Shown here in pieces: positions 34,409 through 46,834 of a stretch of DNA of 64,000 nt. Source of the DNA: Wurfbainia villosa (taxonomy: Eukaryota > Streptophyta > Magnoliopsida > Zingiberales > Zingiberaceae); NCBI GenBank assembly GCA_025175895.1, contig CM046004.1, positions 20,385,011 through 20,449,010 of the forward strand, written 5' to 3'. Numbering within the stretch: position 1 is the first letter of the stretch; each line of letters starts with the position of its first letter. Below the pieces are notes generated by a model. It did no database searches and had not been told where the DNA came from. It saw only the letters and a program-made list of their open reading frames with translations. The position numbers were made by a program, and so were the translations under genes.

Positions 34409-37400
34409 TGTAACGCCCGTAAAATTTCTAGCAATTTTACGAGAATTTTGGCTTTATGATGATAGGCTTTATGTGGGTTTTTTTTGGGAAAAATAAAAGA
34501 AAATAAGCCAAAAGAAAAAAAAAAAAGGATGCAAAGCCTAAGAATTGAACCCCAAACCTCTAGAGATAGCCAAGCCCTATAGATGCACCCACTAACCATA
34601 AGCCCAATAGAATTATATCATTAGAGGAAGAGGGGAATTTATAGATAAGTGGAAGAAGGGTAAGTGAAGAGGCATGACAAAGAAAAGAGAAACTTCTCTT
34701 CCTCCCTTTATAAAGAAGAAGGAAGTTTCCTTTTGGCCATTTTCTTCCTCTCCTCTTCATCCTCACCGAAACCAACCCCCCCTTCTTCTTCCTTTGGCCG
34801 AGACCCCCCTTCAAGCTAGGAGAAAGCTAGGTGACTCCCATTAGGTCATCTCTCAAGCAAAGCGAAGGATGTAAGTTTCCCCTCACCTGCAGTGTATTAG
34901 TTTCGTAAGTTAAATTTCATGTAAGAACGATGAAGTTGTAGCCCTTGTAGGTTTCGGCCAATCAAGTTTTCTTGGGCTAAGATTCATGAAAATGTTTCTA
35001 GGGAACTTCTATAGGATGTATGCTCACTATAGGACCTTTTAAGGGACAAAAATTCCAACTTGGTGCCCTTATAGGTTTCGGCCACCAAGGCCTTTTAGGG
35101 TTAGGGTTTTTATGACAACTCCCTCTTATGAGGTTAGGCCATGATAATGCTTATGAATGAATTTTAGGGGACAAAACCTAAGCTTGAACCCATTCCATGT
35201 TTCGGCCAACCCATATAATTAGGGTTAGGGTTGCATGAAAATGTTCCTAATGACACTAGGTTAAGTAATAATGCTTGATGAATGGACTTTAGGGGACAAA
35301 ACCTAAAGTTTGAACCCATTCCATGTTTCGGCCAACCCATATAATTAGGGTTAGGGTTTCATGAAAATGTTCCTAATGACACTAGGGTAAGTAATAATGC
35401 TTATGAATGAACTTTAGGGGACAAAAGTCCAAGGATCTAACCTTACAAGATTCGGCCAACCAATGGAAGTAGGGTTAGGGTTGCATGAAAATATCTCTAA
35501 TGATGCTATGATTAGTTATAAGGCTTCATGAGTGAACTTTTGGGGACAAAACCCAAGCTCAACCCCCTTAAAATTTTCGGCCAACCCATGGTTTTTGGGT
35601 TTGGGTTTAATTAAAAAACCCCCCCCCCCCCCCCCCCCCCACATGTAGTTGTGCTAAGGGTATGGTTTTGTTTGTTTATATGTCATGAACTATGCTTGTG
35701 TGATGTATATGGTTATGATTCAATGCAATAAGAAATAAGCTTAGGTGATGAACATGATTATGATATAGTATGCCATGAAACATACCTAGATGTGGATCAT
35801 GTTTTGTGATTTAATATGCCATGATTATGCCAAGGAAATAGGCTTCATGTTATGATGTAATGTGCCATGAAATAGGCTTAGGTGATGAACATGTTTTTAT
35901 GATTTAATATGCCTTGAATATGCTTAGGAAACATGCTACATGTTGAGGATGTAATGTGCCATGAAATATGCTTAGGTGATGAACATGTTTTTGTGATTTA
36001 ATATGCCATGAATATGCCAAGGAAAATATGCTTCATGTTTATGATGTAATGTGCCACGAAATATGCTTGTATGATGAACATGTTTATACTTTAGGACCCC
36101 TTTAGGGTACTCTTATGTTATGAATGCATGTGTCCTCATGATAAGATGGAGATGCAACCCTTTCAAGTAGGGACCAAGAGCTCTCCTTATGACAAGATGG
36201 AGATGCTTCCCTTTCAAGTAGGGATCAAGAGCTCTCCTTAAGATAAGATAAAATGGAGATGCTTCCCTTTCAAGTAGGGATCAAGAGCTCTCCTTATGAT
36301 AAGAGAAGATTAAGATGCTTCCCTGTGCAGGTTGGGGATCAAGAGCATTCTTTATATTATGACAAGAAAAGAAAGGAATTAAGTATTTTACTTTGCAAGA
36401 GGTTAAGTACCCGTCGGTGGTCGTTAATCAAATCCATAGGGACATAAGAAGACGTAAGAGGTCTTGCCTCGTAAGGACGTAAGAGGTCTTGCTCTAGTAG
36501 AGGATCGTGGCTCGCTACCCCAGACCTACTAGGAACGCATTATGTGGTACTTAACCAGGGCCCCCAAACAAGTTATGATGATTTTGAAGTATCTATAAGT
36601 ATATGTTTTGAAAAGGAAAGACTTTTATGATTATTGTGTATGCTCATGTTAAATACTCTGAATGCTTGCAAACTATGTTCTTTATGCATGCTAGATGTTA
36701 TGAAGTTATGATGATTTTGAAGTATCTATAAGTATATGTTTTGAAAAGGAAAGACTTTTATGATTATTGTGTATGCTCATGTTAAATACTCAATGCTTGC
36801 AAACTATGTTCTTACGCATGCTAGATGTTATGAAGTTATGATGATTTTGAAGTATCTATAAGTATGTGTTTTGAAAAGGAAAGACTTTCATGATTATTGT
36901 GTATGTTCATGTTAAATACTCAATGCTATGAACTATGTTCCTTACGCATGTTAGATGTTATGAAGTTATGATGTTTAGAGTTAAGTTTAAGAACGTTGCT
37001 ATACTATGTACTTCATGCTAGTTTAGAATTTATGATGCGGTGAATGTTACGGGTAAGATTATGAATACTTGCGATTATGTTCTTTCTACAAGTTTAGGAT
37101 TTATGTTATTACAAATGTTTATGTCCAAGTTAAACAAATGCTTATGATTATGTCCTTTATGCATGATTGGATTTCCCTGATGAATGGTCATGGTTAAGTT
37201 GAAGAATGTTTGTGCCTATGTACTTTATGTAGGTTTAAGATGTAGGATGTTACGGATGCTTAGGTTAGGAATGCTTATTGTTAAGTTTTAAAACGCTTAT
37301 GAATATTTCTTTCATGCATGCTTAGTTTTATGTAGTTATAATGCTTATGTTCAAATTATGCCTGCTTAGATTAATTATGCTTAAGCGGCTTATGAACAAT

Positions 37401-37988
37401 TCTATGCCATGCTTAGTGTTTTATTACATGGATATGTTGTTGATTAGTGTTGCTATGAAATACTTAGGTCCTTTATGCTAGTATGCTCATGTTCTAATTG
37501 CTTGATGAAGTTTGTGGCTTTTGTGAGTAGGCAAGGATCTTACTAAGCTATATGCTTATAGTTCATGTTGTCCATATACTGCAGATAAAGGAAGTCTGCA
37601 CTAGAGGAAGTAGCAGGAGGGGCCAAGTGTGTGTGATAGTGGCATGGTGGAAGAAGACCCTATACTATCTGCTTGTATTTATATGCTCTAAGAACAACTT
37701 AAGACATTGCTTCCGCTTATAAGACTTGTGTTTAATGAGTATCATCTACTTAAGAAGGTTGGAGATGTTAGAACTCATGAACGAATCTTTATGTATGCAT
37801 GTTATGAAAGATATGTTAACATGCTAATGATGAATATGATATGTGATGCATGTGCAAAAGAAGGTTTAAGTTATGATGACCTGTTAAAGTACGTAGGTTG
37901 TGAGAGGATCCATATGTAGTATGTTTAAAAAAAAAAAAAAAGAGTAACAGTAGCGCCGCCCTGAGAGCAGATAAGGGCGGGCGTTACA
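34409..37988 (+). repeat. Tekay-like element, 5' LTR
   Basis: TATA-like TTTATAAAG at 34707-34715. Internal tandem blocks: ~125-base units with TTAGGGTTAGGGTT (about 34950-35600), a 20-plus C run (35617-35640), roughly 100-base units with TATGCCATGAATATGCC (35700-36090), ~55-base GAGATGCTTCCCTTTCAAG units (36140-36345) and ~130-base units (36570-36970). Frames at 34306-34814 and 37707-37919 recur in the other LTR and are not genes. Confidence 0.92.
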
Positions 37989-37990
37989 GG

Positions 37991-38003
37991 TGGTATCAGA
38001 GCG
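37991..38003 (+). other. Primer-binding site (tRNA-Met), Tekay-like element
   Basis: TGGTATCAGAGCG two bases after the LTR end. Confidence 0.88.
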
Positions 38004-38536
38004 GGTTCACCTTTCCACTATGACACATCAAGCCTCCATCCTGCTATTTCCAAGTAAGTAATTTTATGCATACTTAAGTTTCCTTTATAATGAAGAATGT
38101 CTTCTATTTAGAATGAAAAAAAAATACCTCATCATGTTTTAGTAGAATGGACTCACACTTGAGATTTAGATAGAAATAATACCTCGTCCTGTTTAGTATA
38201 ATGGAATCATAGTTGTGACTTAGATAGTATACCTGACCAAGCTTTATATGATGGAAACATGTCTCTAACCTAGAAATACCGCTAGAAAGGGGTACCTTAC
38301 CTTGCGAGAATGAGAATTGTTTTTTTTTGTTTTAGCTTAATTATGCATGAATTCATGTAGGATAATCTTATGCTAGCCTTAGTTTAATTACACTCCAAAA
38401 AAAAAAAAACTCCTAAAATTACGAAGATTTGATTTTCGTAATTATTTGTGTAAGGTCTATGTTCATCTGAATTGAATTAAGCCGGTTTCATACGGGGTAG
38501 TCGGTTTTGTACTGACTTCATTTATTTCAATTTCAG

Positions 38537-39028
38537 ATGGCACGGACGATGACTACCATGACCCGTCGTGATGTGTCACGAAACCGATTAAGGGAAGCTA
38601 TTGAAGGGATAGTCTATAAACCAGATGGTGGGGTCATCGGACACATGAGAAGGCTCGATGGTCTTTTTAGGAGACTCGAGTGGCAGGAGTTTCCGTTACT
38701 GGACAATTATAGGATATGGGCCTTGGTCCGCTCCCTGCCAAATGAGTTCATGGTAGTTGCACACCACGTGTGGGGCCGTTATGAAGGGCGGATAACCTAT
38801 GCGGAGTTGTGCTGGGAACTGCTGGAGCACAAGGTTCAAGAGAAGCCTGTGGTAGAGAATCCGGTGGTAGCTGGCCTCGAGAGGAAGGAAGAGGGTTCTG
38901 TAAACAGTCAACTTATTGGCCAGCCGAAGACCACCCTAGTGAGGCCAAGGAAGATAGGACTAAAAATAATTACAACCGCACTAGGGTTTGTCCTAGTGGG
39001 AGTCATAATGAACTATCTTCTCAAATAG
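38537..39028 (+). pseudogene. gag-like ORF in Tekay-like element, identity uncertain
   Basis: An ATG at 38537 opens a 163-codon frame. Residues about 15-110 (IVYKPDGGVIGHMRRLDGLF..., LVRSLPNEF..., ITYAELCWELLEHK) resemble the UBN2-type gag fold of Copia elements more than a chromovirus gag. There is no zinc knuckle. The stop is followed by about 100 AT-rich bases and an A14 run (near 39136-39149), which looks like the tail of a captured transcript. It could also be a decayed Tekay gag. Neighbours: leader with PBS upstream, integrase remnant downstream. Confidence 0.4.
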
Positions 39029-39196
39029 TTTCTGTGGTTTAATTTGGAAATAAGGAATGTTATATGTTAACATTTTTCCTTCTGGTTGGAAAATATGAAT
39101 AAGAGATATGAATAAGAGATGACAAGTCGTTCCTTTAAAAAAAAAAAAAATTGATGATGAGTTCATTGCATGGGATGTGTAGGGTATAGTTGAACT

Positions 39197-40743
39197 ATGC
39201 TGGGTAGACCGGAACATACGAGTAAGGAGTGGAAACAAAATGGCCGCTTTGATGTCCTTATCAATGCTATCGCAGCCCCTGAAAAGGGATATAATGAATT
39301 ACGGAATAGAGATTATTTCTGGATAGCTTTTCACCATGGCTATAGCGCCGACGTTGTTCGACGATATATTGGGAAAGCAAGATGGTGATTCAAACATCCA
39401 GAAAATCAAACAGGAAGTCCGGGAAGGAAGGGATAATGGGTTCCGCATTTCCAACGGCGGACTATTATACCTCCGAGACCGACTATGTATTCCGGACGAT
39501 CCGGAATTACGGAAGAAGATACTCGAGGAATCCCATGGAACACCTTATACCATGCACCCTGGGTCTAATAAAATGTATCAGGACTTAAGGGATAAATTTT
39601 GGTGGTCCGGCATGAAAAGGGAGGTGGCTCAGTATGTCAACACCTGTCTGACCTACCAGAAGGTGAAAGCAGAACACCAGAAACCTGGGGGATTACTGCA
39701 GTCGATACCGATTCCAGAGTGGAAATGGGAAGAACTATCTATGGATTTCATCTCGGGATTACCCAGAATAACAAATGGTTACGATGCTATATGGGTAATC
39801 ATAGACCGGTTGACAAAGTCTGCCCATTTCCTGGCAATTAAGATGACCTATTCTACGAGCTAGCTCAATTATATGTCAAGGAAATTATCAAATTACATGG
39901 AGTGCCTAAGGCTATTATTTCTGACCGTGATGGCCGTTTTACCTCCCATTTTTGGGAATGTGTTCAGAAGGCTCTTGGCACTAAGTTGAGATTCAAGATC
40001 GTTTCATCCTCGACCGACTGGCCGACGGAGAGAGTGAACCAGCCGGAAGATATCTCGCTTGTGCTCTAGACTTTAAGGAGCCGTGTCGATATTTGTGCGC
40101 GAATTTGCTTACAACAGCTTACTGTGGCTACCATTGGAATGGCACCCTATGAAGCTCTATACGGAGAAGATGCAGTCTCCTATCTGTGGTACGAGGGTGG
40201 TGAAAGGAGGAAATGGGTCTTCAGCCGACATATTGACAATACCACCATCTGAATCCGCGAGAGAATCGAAGTCGCCAGAGCCGACAAAAGAGCTATGCGG
40301 ATATCGGCGTGCAGAAATTAGAATTCGGTCGGGACCTGATATTCCTCAAAGTGACCCCCATGAAGGGAGTGATGAGATTCGGAAGGAAGGGTAAACTGAA
40401 TCCACGCTATGTGGGACCGTATTCGATATCGCAGAGGGTGGGCAAGGTAGCATACAGGCTGGAGCTGCCTCAAGAGATGTCGGCTATACATAACGTGTTC
40501 CATGTCTCTATGCTCATGAAATGCGTATCCAGTGCGGACCAAGTGATCGAGCCACAAACAGTACACGTTCATGAGGACCTGAGTGTTGAAAGTCGGCCTA
40601 TCCAAATATTAGACCGAGATGTCAAAAGGCTAAGGAACAAAGAGGTGCCCTTAGTAAAGGTCCTGTGGCAGGATTCGCAATATGAGGAAGCTACCTGGGA
40701 ACGAGAGGAGGACATGAGGCAGAAGTACCCAGAATTATTTTAA
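39197..40743 (+). pseudogene. Integrase and C-terminal domain of Tekay-like Gypsy
   Basis: Starts in a pre-integrase region. The zinc-binding H2C2 is seen as HGTPYTMHPGSNKMYQDLR...CLTY (last Cys is Tyr) at 39530-39660. The catalytic Asp is in SMDFISGLPR (about 39737). VIIDRLTKSAHF is followed by a frame change at about 39862, then HGVPKAIISDRDGRFTS and a TERVNQ remnant (39895-40040). The C-terminus at 40309-40743 reads RYVGPYSISQRVG, IHNVFHVSML and VLWQDSQYEEATWERE, a chromodomain-type end. Frameshifts and stops throughout, so inactive. Confidence 0.85.
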
Positions 40744-40779
40744 GTTTCGAGGACGAAACTTTTACAAGGTATGAGGGAT

Positions 40780-43700
40780 TGTAACACCCGTAAAATTTCT
40801 AGCAATTTTATGAGAATTTTGGCTTTATGATGATAGGATTTATGTGGGTTTTTTTGGGAAAAATAAAAGAAAATAAGCCAAAAGAAAAAAAAAAGGATGC
40901 AAAGCCTAGGAATTGAACCCCAAACCTCTAGAGATAGCCAAGCCCTATAGATGCACCCACTAACCATAAGCCTAATAGAATTATATCATTAGAGGAAGAG
41001 GGGAATTTATAGATAAGTGGAAGAAGGGTAAGTGAAGAGGCATGACAAAGAAAAGAGAAACTTCTCTTCCTCCCTTTATAAAGAAGAAGGAAGTTTCCTT
41101 TTGGCCATTTTCTTCCTCTCCTCTTCATCCTCACCGAAACCAACCCCCCCTTCTTCTTCCTTTGGCCGAGACCCCCCTTCAAGCTAGGAGAAAGCTAGGT
41201 GACTCCCATTAGGTCATCTCTCAAGCAAAGCGAAGGATGTAAGTTTCCCCTCACCTGCAGTGTATTAGTTTCGTAAGTTAAATTTCATGTAAGAACGATG
41301 AAGTTGTAGCCCTTGTAGGTTTCGGCCAATCAAGTTTTCTTGGGCTAAGATTCATGAAAATGTTTCTAGGAAACTTCTATAGGATGTATGCTCACTATAG
41401 GACCTTTTAAGGGACAAAAATTCCAACTTGGTGCCCTTATAGGTTTCGGCCACCAAGGCCTTTTAGGGTTAGGGTTTTTTATGACAACTCCCTCTTATGA
41501 GGTTAGGCCATGATAATGCTTATGAATGAATTTTAGGGGACAAAACCTAAGCTTGAACCCATTCCATGTTTCGGCCAACCCATATAATTAGGGTTAGGGT
41601 TGCATGAAAATGTTCCTAATGACACTAGGTTAAGTAATAATGCTTGATGAATGGACTTTAGGGGACAAAACCTAAAGTTTGAACCCATTCCATGTTTCGG
41701 CCAACCCATATAATTAGGGTTAGGGTTTCATGAAAATGTTCCTAATGACACTAGGGTAAGTAATAATGCTTATGAATGAACTTTAGGGGACAAAAGTCCA
41801 AGGATCTAACCTTACAAGATTCGGCCAACCAATGGAAGTAGGGTTAGGGTTGCATGAAAATATCTCTAATGATGCTATGATTAGTTATAAGGCTTCATGA
41901 GTGAACTTTAGGGGGCAAAACCCAAGCTCAAGCCCCTTACAAGATTCGGCCAACCCATGGTTTTAGGGTTAGGGTTTCATGAAAACACCCCCCCCCCCCC
42001 CACATGTAGTTGTGCTAAGGGTATGGTTTTGTTTGTTTATATGTCATGAACTATGCTTGTGTGATGTATATGGTTATGATTCAATGCAATAAGAAATAAG
42101 CTTAGGTGATGAACATGATTATGATATAGTATGCCATGAAACATACCTAGATGTGGATCATGTTTTGTGATTTAATATGCCATGATTATGCCAAGGAAAT
42201 AGGCTTCATGTTATGATGTAATGTGCCATGAAATAGGCTTAGGTGATGAACATGTTTTTATGATTTAATATGCCTTGAATATGCTTAGGAAACATGCTAC
42301 ATGTTGAGGATGTAATGTGCCATGAAATATGCTTAGGTGATGAACATGTTTTTGTGATTTAATATGCCATGAATATGCCAAGGAAAATATGCTTCATGTT
42401 TATGATGTAATGTGCCACGAAATATGCTTGTATGATGAACATGTTTATACTTTAGGACCCCTTTAGGGTACTCTTATGTTATGAATGCATGTGTCCTCAT
42501 GATAAGATGGAGATGCATCCCTTTCAAGTAGGGACCAAGAGCTCTCCTTATGACAAGATGGAGATGCTTCCCTTTCAAGTAGGGATCAAGAGCTCTCCTT
42601 AAGATAAGATAAAATGGAGATGCTTCCCTTTCAAGTAGGGATCAAGAGCTCTCCTTATGATAAGATAAGATTAAGATGCTTCTCTTTATGTTGGGGATCA
42701 ATCTTCTTTATATTATGACAAGAAAAGAAAGGAATTAAGTATTTTACTTTGCCAGAGGTTAAGTACCCGACCCGTCAGGTGGTCGTTAATCAAATACATA
42801 GGGACATAAGAAGACGTAAGAGGTCTTTCCCTGGTAAGACGTAAGAGGTCTTGCTCTAGAAGGAGTGGCTCGCTACCCTGACCTACTAGGGAACGCGCAT
42901 TATGTGGTACTTAACCTGGGGCCCCCCAAACAAGTTATGATGATTTTGAAGTATCTATAAGTATATGTTTTGAAAAGGAAAGACTTTTATGATTATTGTG
43001 TATGCTCATGTTAAATACTCTGAATGCTTGCAAACTATGTTCTTTATGCATGCTAGATGTTATGAAGTTATGATGATTTTGAAGTATCTATAAGTATATG
43101 TTTTGAAAAGGAAAGACTTTTATGATTATTGTGTATGCTCATGTTAAATACTCTGAATGCTTGCAAACTATATTCTTTACGCATGCTAGATGTTATGAAG
43201 TTATGATGATTTTGAAGTATCTATAAGTATGTGTTTTGAAAAGGAAAGACTTTCATGATTATTGTGTATGTTCATGTTAAATACTCTGAATGCTTGCGAA
43301 CTATGTTCCTTACGCATGTTAGATGTTATGAAGTTATGATGTTTAGAGTTATGTTTAAGAACGTTGCGACTATGTACTTCATGCTAGTTTAGAATTTATG
43401 ATGCGGTGAATGTTACGGGTAAGATTATGAATACTTGCGATTATGTTCTTTCTACAAGTTTAGGATTTATGTTATTACAAATGTTTATGTCCAAGTTAAA
43501 CAAATGCTTATGATTATGTCCTTTATGCATGATTGGATTTCCCTGATGAATGGTCATGGTTAAGTTGAAGAATGTTTGTGCCTATGTACTTTATGTAGGT
43601 TTAAGATGTAGGATGTTACGGATGCTTAGGTTAGGAATGCTTATTGTTAAGTTTTAAAACGCTTATGAATATGTCTTTCCTGCATGCTTAGTTTTATGTA

Positions 43701-44354
43701 GTTATAATGCTTATGTTCAAATTATGCCCTGCTTAGATTAATTATGCTTAACTAGCTTATGAACAATTCTATACCATGCTTAGTTTTTTTATTACATGGA
43801 TATGTTGTTGATTAGTGTTGCTATGAAATACTTAGGTCCTTTATGCTAGTATGCTCATGTTCTAATTGCTTGATGAAGTTTGTGGCTTTTGTGAGTAGGC
43901 AAGGATCTTACTAAGCTATATGCTTATAGTTCATGTTGTCCATATACTGCAGATAAAGGAAGTCTGCGCTAGAGGAAGTAGCAGGAGGGGCCAAGTGTGT
44001 GTGATAGTGGCATGGTGGAAGAAGACCCTATACTATCTGCTTGTATTTATATGCTCTAAGAATAACTTAAGACATTGCTTCTGCTTATAAGACTTATGTT
44101 TAATGAGTATCATCTACTTAAGAAGGTTGGAGATGTTAGAACTCATGAACGAATCTTTATGTATGCATGTTATGAAAGATATGTTAACATGCTAATGATG
44201 AATATGATATGTGATGCATGTGCAAAAGAAGGTTTAAGTTATGATGACCTGTTAAAGTACGTAGGTTGTGAGAGGATCCATATGTAGTATGTTTAAAAAA
44301 AAAAAAAGAGTAACAGTAGCGCCGCCCTGAGAGCAGATAAGGGCGGGCGTTACA
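40780..44354 (+). repeat. Tekay-like element, 3' LTR
   Basis: Preceded by TTCGAGGACGAAACTTTTACAAGGTATGAGGGAT-type sequence that includes the purine tract (40771-40779). Almost identical to the 5' LTR except the interval 42680-42930 (against 36310-36560) and the poly-C run (41986-42000). TATA-like TTTATAAAG at 41075-41083. Confidence 0.92.
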
Positions 44355-44403
44355 AAAACATTGATCGCAAAATAATTTTATGATTATGTCAGAACACAGT
44401 CAG

Positions 44404-44415
44404 GCTCTGATACCA
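44404..44415 (-). other. Primer-binding site (tRNA-Met), element E
   Basis: Minus strand TGGTATCAGAGC next to the LTR start at 44417. The adjoining 44360-44403 is the first part of the element E leader, separated from 33318-34403 by the Tekay-like insertion. Confidence 0.9.
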
Positions 44416-44416
44416 G

Positions 44417-46434
44417 TGTTGGGTTTCTGGGGCACCAACGTGGGCATGTGTTCGAACATATTTTGAAAACATGCACAGCGAAAGCAAATAAAAACACGTA
44501 ATAACTAAATTATTACATCACACACACTACACGTATACAGGATACAACAGTGTAAACATAATCATATATTTAAAATTTTCAATAAAGGAAATTACACTAG
44601 GTATACCTGACGAATAACATGTAGCAGAAAGGGCATCAACCTTAGCGACCCTCGCAAGTTTCACCTTTATTCGAGTCCACACCAAGTATCATCGGGATAG
44701 CTTCACAAGCTATGAGCCCCATCTTGATGAGAGATACTAGTCTTGCGTCGAAGACGTTGTGATCAATGAGACAATCATAAAACAAGTTTCACAAACTTAT
44801 TTTTTCGAAAGTGCCGATCAATCAAATTGTCCTGCGACACCAAGGTGGCCGCGACTTGGGTGGCCGCGATAGAGCCGCTGGATTTTGAGGATGGCCGATG
44901 GTCGGTGGCCGTGGTGGTGGTCGTTTGTGGAGTGGGCGGCTAAACTTCGGCGGTGATGACACCATGACGCACAAGCAAGGAGAAGAGAAGAGAAAGTGGC
45001 TAGGGTTTCACAAACCTTAACTTATAGAGAACGTGTTTCTTGACCATCAAGAAACCTTCTCTCAAAGGTTATTGGTTCATAACCAAAACCTATTAACCCG
45101 CTCTATTAATTTAAGTTAAAATAAACCAAACAGCATTGCTCTATTTTAAGTTAAAATAAACCAAACCAATTTTGGTTCATTCGTTTAAAACAAACCATAC
45201 CCCTTTGGTTTATTTTCCTCCATTGGATTAGAACCAATCCAATTTGGTTCATTCATCATGTCTTCAAAAAACTCGACCCATTCATGCTTCCGATGCGACT
45301 GAAACAATTTCATCTTTGCTCCTTGTTTGGTCCAACCAAACCAAGTCTCTCTCGATCTGAGAATCTCATTCTCAAGCTCGTTTTAAATCTTTCGGATAAC
45401 ACTCATAGTGTGTGTGACCAAATAAGTTCCCATTTTATGTTGGCCATTTATAATTAACCATTAATTATAGAACAATCATGAGTGAAACATAGTAGTACAT
45501 CATGATCCCCAATTAATAGGAAAATCAACGGTTAACCCCAGAACAACTTCTAAAATCTTTCAACAGCTACAGTGAATCGTGCCCTGTTCCCTTCATGCAT
45601 CTTATACCCATTTGGTTCAAGACATGGTCTATGTGTCAGTCCCCACTAGGCTGACTACGTCACACCTAGCCTAAGTATCATTTCCTCATCCCACGGATTC
45701 TAGTTACTGCACATGTATCCAAGAGTACCATACTCTAAACATGTAATGCTTTGGCCAAAGACTTTAGTAACAATCCAATGAGTGGCCACAGGGTATACAT
45801 CTCCTCGCAAGGAGTGGTGAATCCTTTATAGGCTATTTAAACACCTCCGGACACTTCGACTTATCCCTAATCATCCCAGATCCACATCTCCTTGGAGATG
45901 CTCACTTAAGATGTCAAAGCATAAGTCTCCATGACCAAGATGACTTGAACACCACAAGTCGAAGGAACATCGTATTTAAGTTGTAGTAAGAACTTCATTG
46001 ACATATCTATATATGCAGAGAACCATATGAAGTCTTATAACTTGTCACTCCAATGTACTATTTACCATAACTAGCTTCCATGGTTAACTCCGGACAGCCC
46101 AATGTCTCCAACAGTGAGAAATAATTGCTTGGATAAACCAAAGAGTATAACTCATGCTAGTCTCAACAGAATTGATGGCGTCCAAATGCATCAATTCATC
46201 GACTAGGGATAATTCCAATACATCACAATTACACATGTAGAGATACTCACTAGTTGTGATCCAATCATAAATTCTCTCATGTTATGAATCGTATTACGGA
46301 CATTCAGTAAATGAGTTTAAAATCCAATCAAATACATGAAAACATGTACACTCAAATAGTGAATCTTCATTTATCAAATAAATGGTACAACCATAAGGCG
46401 ATTGCCTTAGGACACCTCTCATATATAACTAACA
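44417..46434 (-). repeat. Element E, 5' LTR
   Basis: TGTTGGGTTTCTGG...ATAACTAACA, 2018 bases, homologous to 19888-21861. The AACCAAACC array is at 45110-45260. The TATA box is damaged here (CTTATAGAG against CTTATATAG in the other LTR). Flanks CTATT (left) and CTTTC (right) match at only 3 of 5 positions, so a target-site duplication is not proven. Confidence 0.9.
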
Positions 46435-46506
46435 CTTTCCACGCAGTGGATTTGGTCCTTCCAAATACATGGTTGATCCTAATTGTGAATTCAAAGATGT
46501 CTTAGG
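46435..46506. other. 72-base spacer between elements E and F
   Basis: Unassigned. If E is inserted in D, this should be the continuation of D's internal region. On the minus strand it has an open frame but no recognisable motif. Confidence 0.3.
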
Positions 46507-46834
46507 TGTTGGTGCAATCGGCCCAGGTCATGATTAACCGTACTTGAGTTTGACTCGAGCAGTATTTTGATGTTAGACAAAACATGTGATGTGAAGTCCA
46601 AGTGTGTAGCCTTGACCATGTAAATCCAAGTGTGTAGCCTTGGTGTTGAAAGTCCAAGCAAGGAGCTTGGCATTGGAAGTCCAACATAGAGTTGGCATGG
46701 GAAGTCCAAGTGAGTAGCCTTGACCACGTAAGTCCAAGTGTGTAGCCTTGGCGGTGAAAGTCCATTCATGAGGCTTGGCAATTGAAAAGTCCAACATAGA
46801 GTTGGCAAGGGAAGACCAAATGTGTAGCCTTGGC

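Larger units (their letters stand above)
34409..44354 (+). mobile_element. Tekay-like Gypsy element inserted in element E
   Basis: LTRs 34409-37988 and 40780-44354 (TGTAACGCCC...GCGTTACA), target-site duplication AAAAC at 34404-34408 and 44355-44359. The internal region is only about 2.8 kb and lacks protease, RT and RNase H, so it is a large deletion derivative or a non-autonomous chimera. The long LTR of about 3.6 kb and TGTAACGCCC start are typical of Del/Tekay chromoviruses. Confidence 0.93.

Noticed and set aside
34306..34814. Two minus-strand frames that might be a gene pair
   Set aside because: They recur at 40740-41182 in the other LTR of the same element, so they are LTR sequence.
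34950..35600. Interstitial telomere array
   Set aside because: The TTAGGG pairs are isolated two-copy motifs inside ~125-base LTR units, not a continuous telomeric tract.
37707..37919. 70-codon plus-strand frame with a plausible peptide
   Set aside because: Repeated almost exactly at 44075-44287 in the partner LTR; no known motif.
46435..46506. Possible host exon between E and F
   Set aside because: Only 72 bases, with no splice-site pattern or motif; more simply a remnant of element D.
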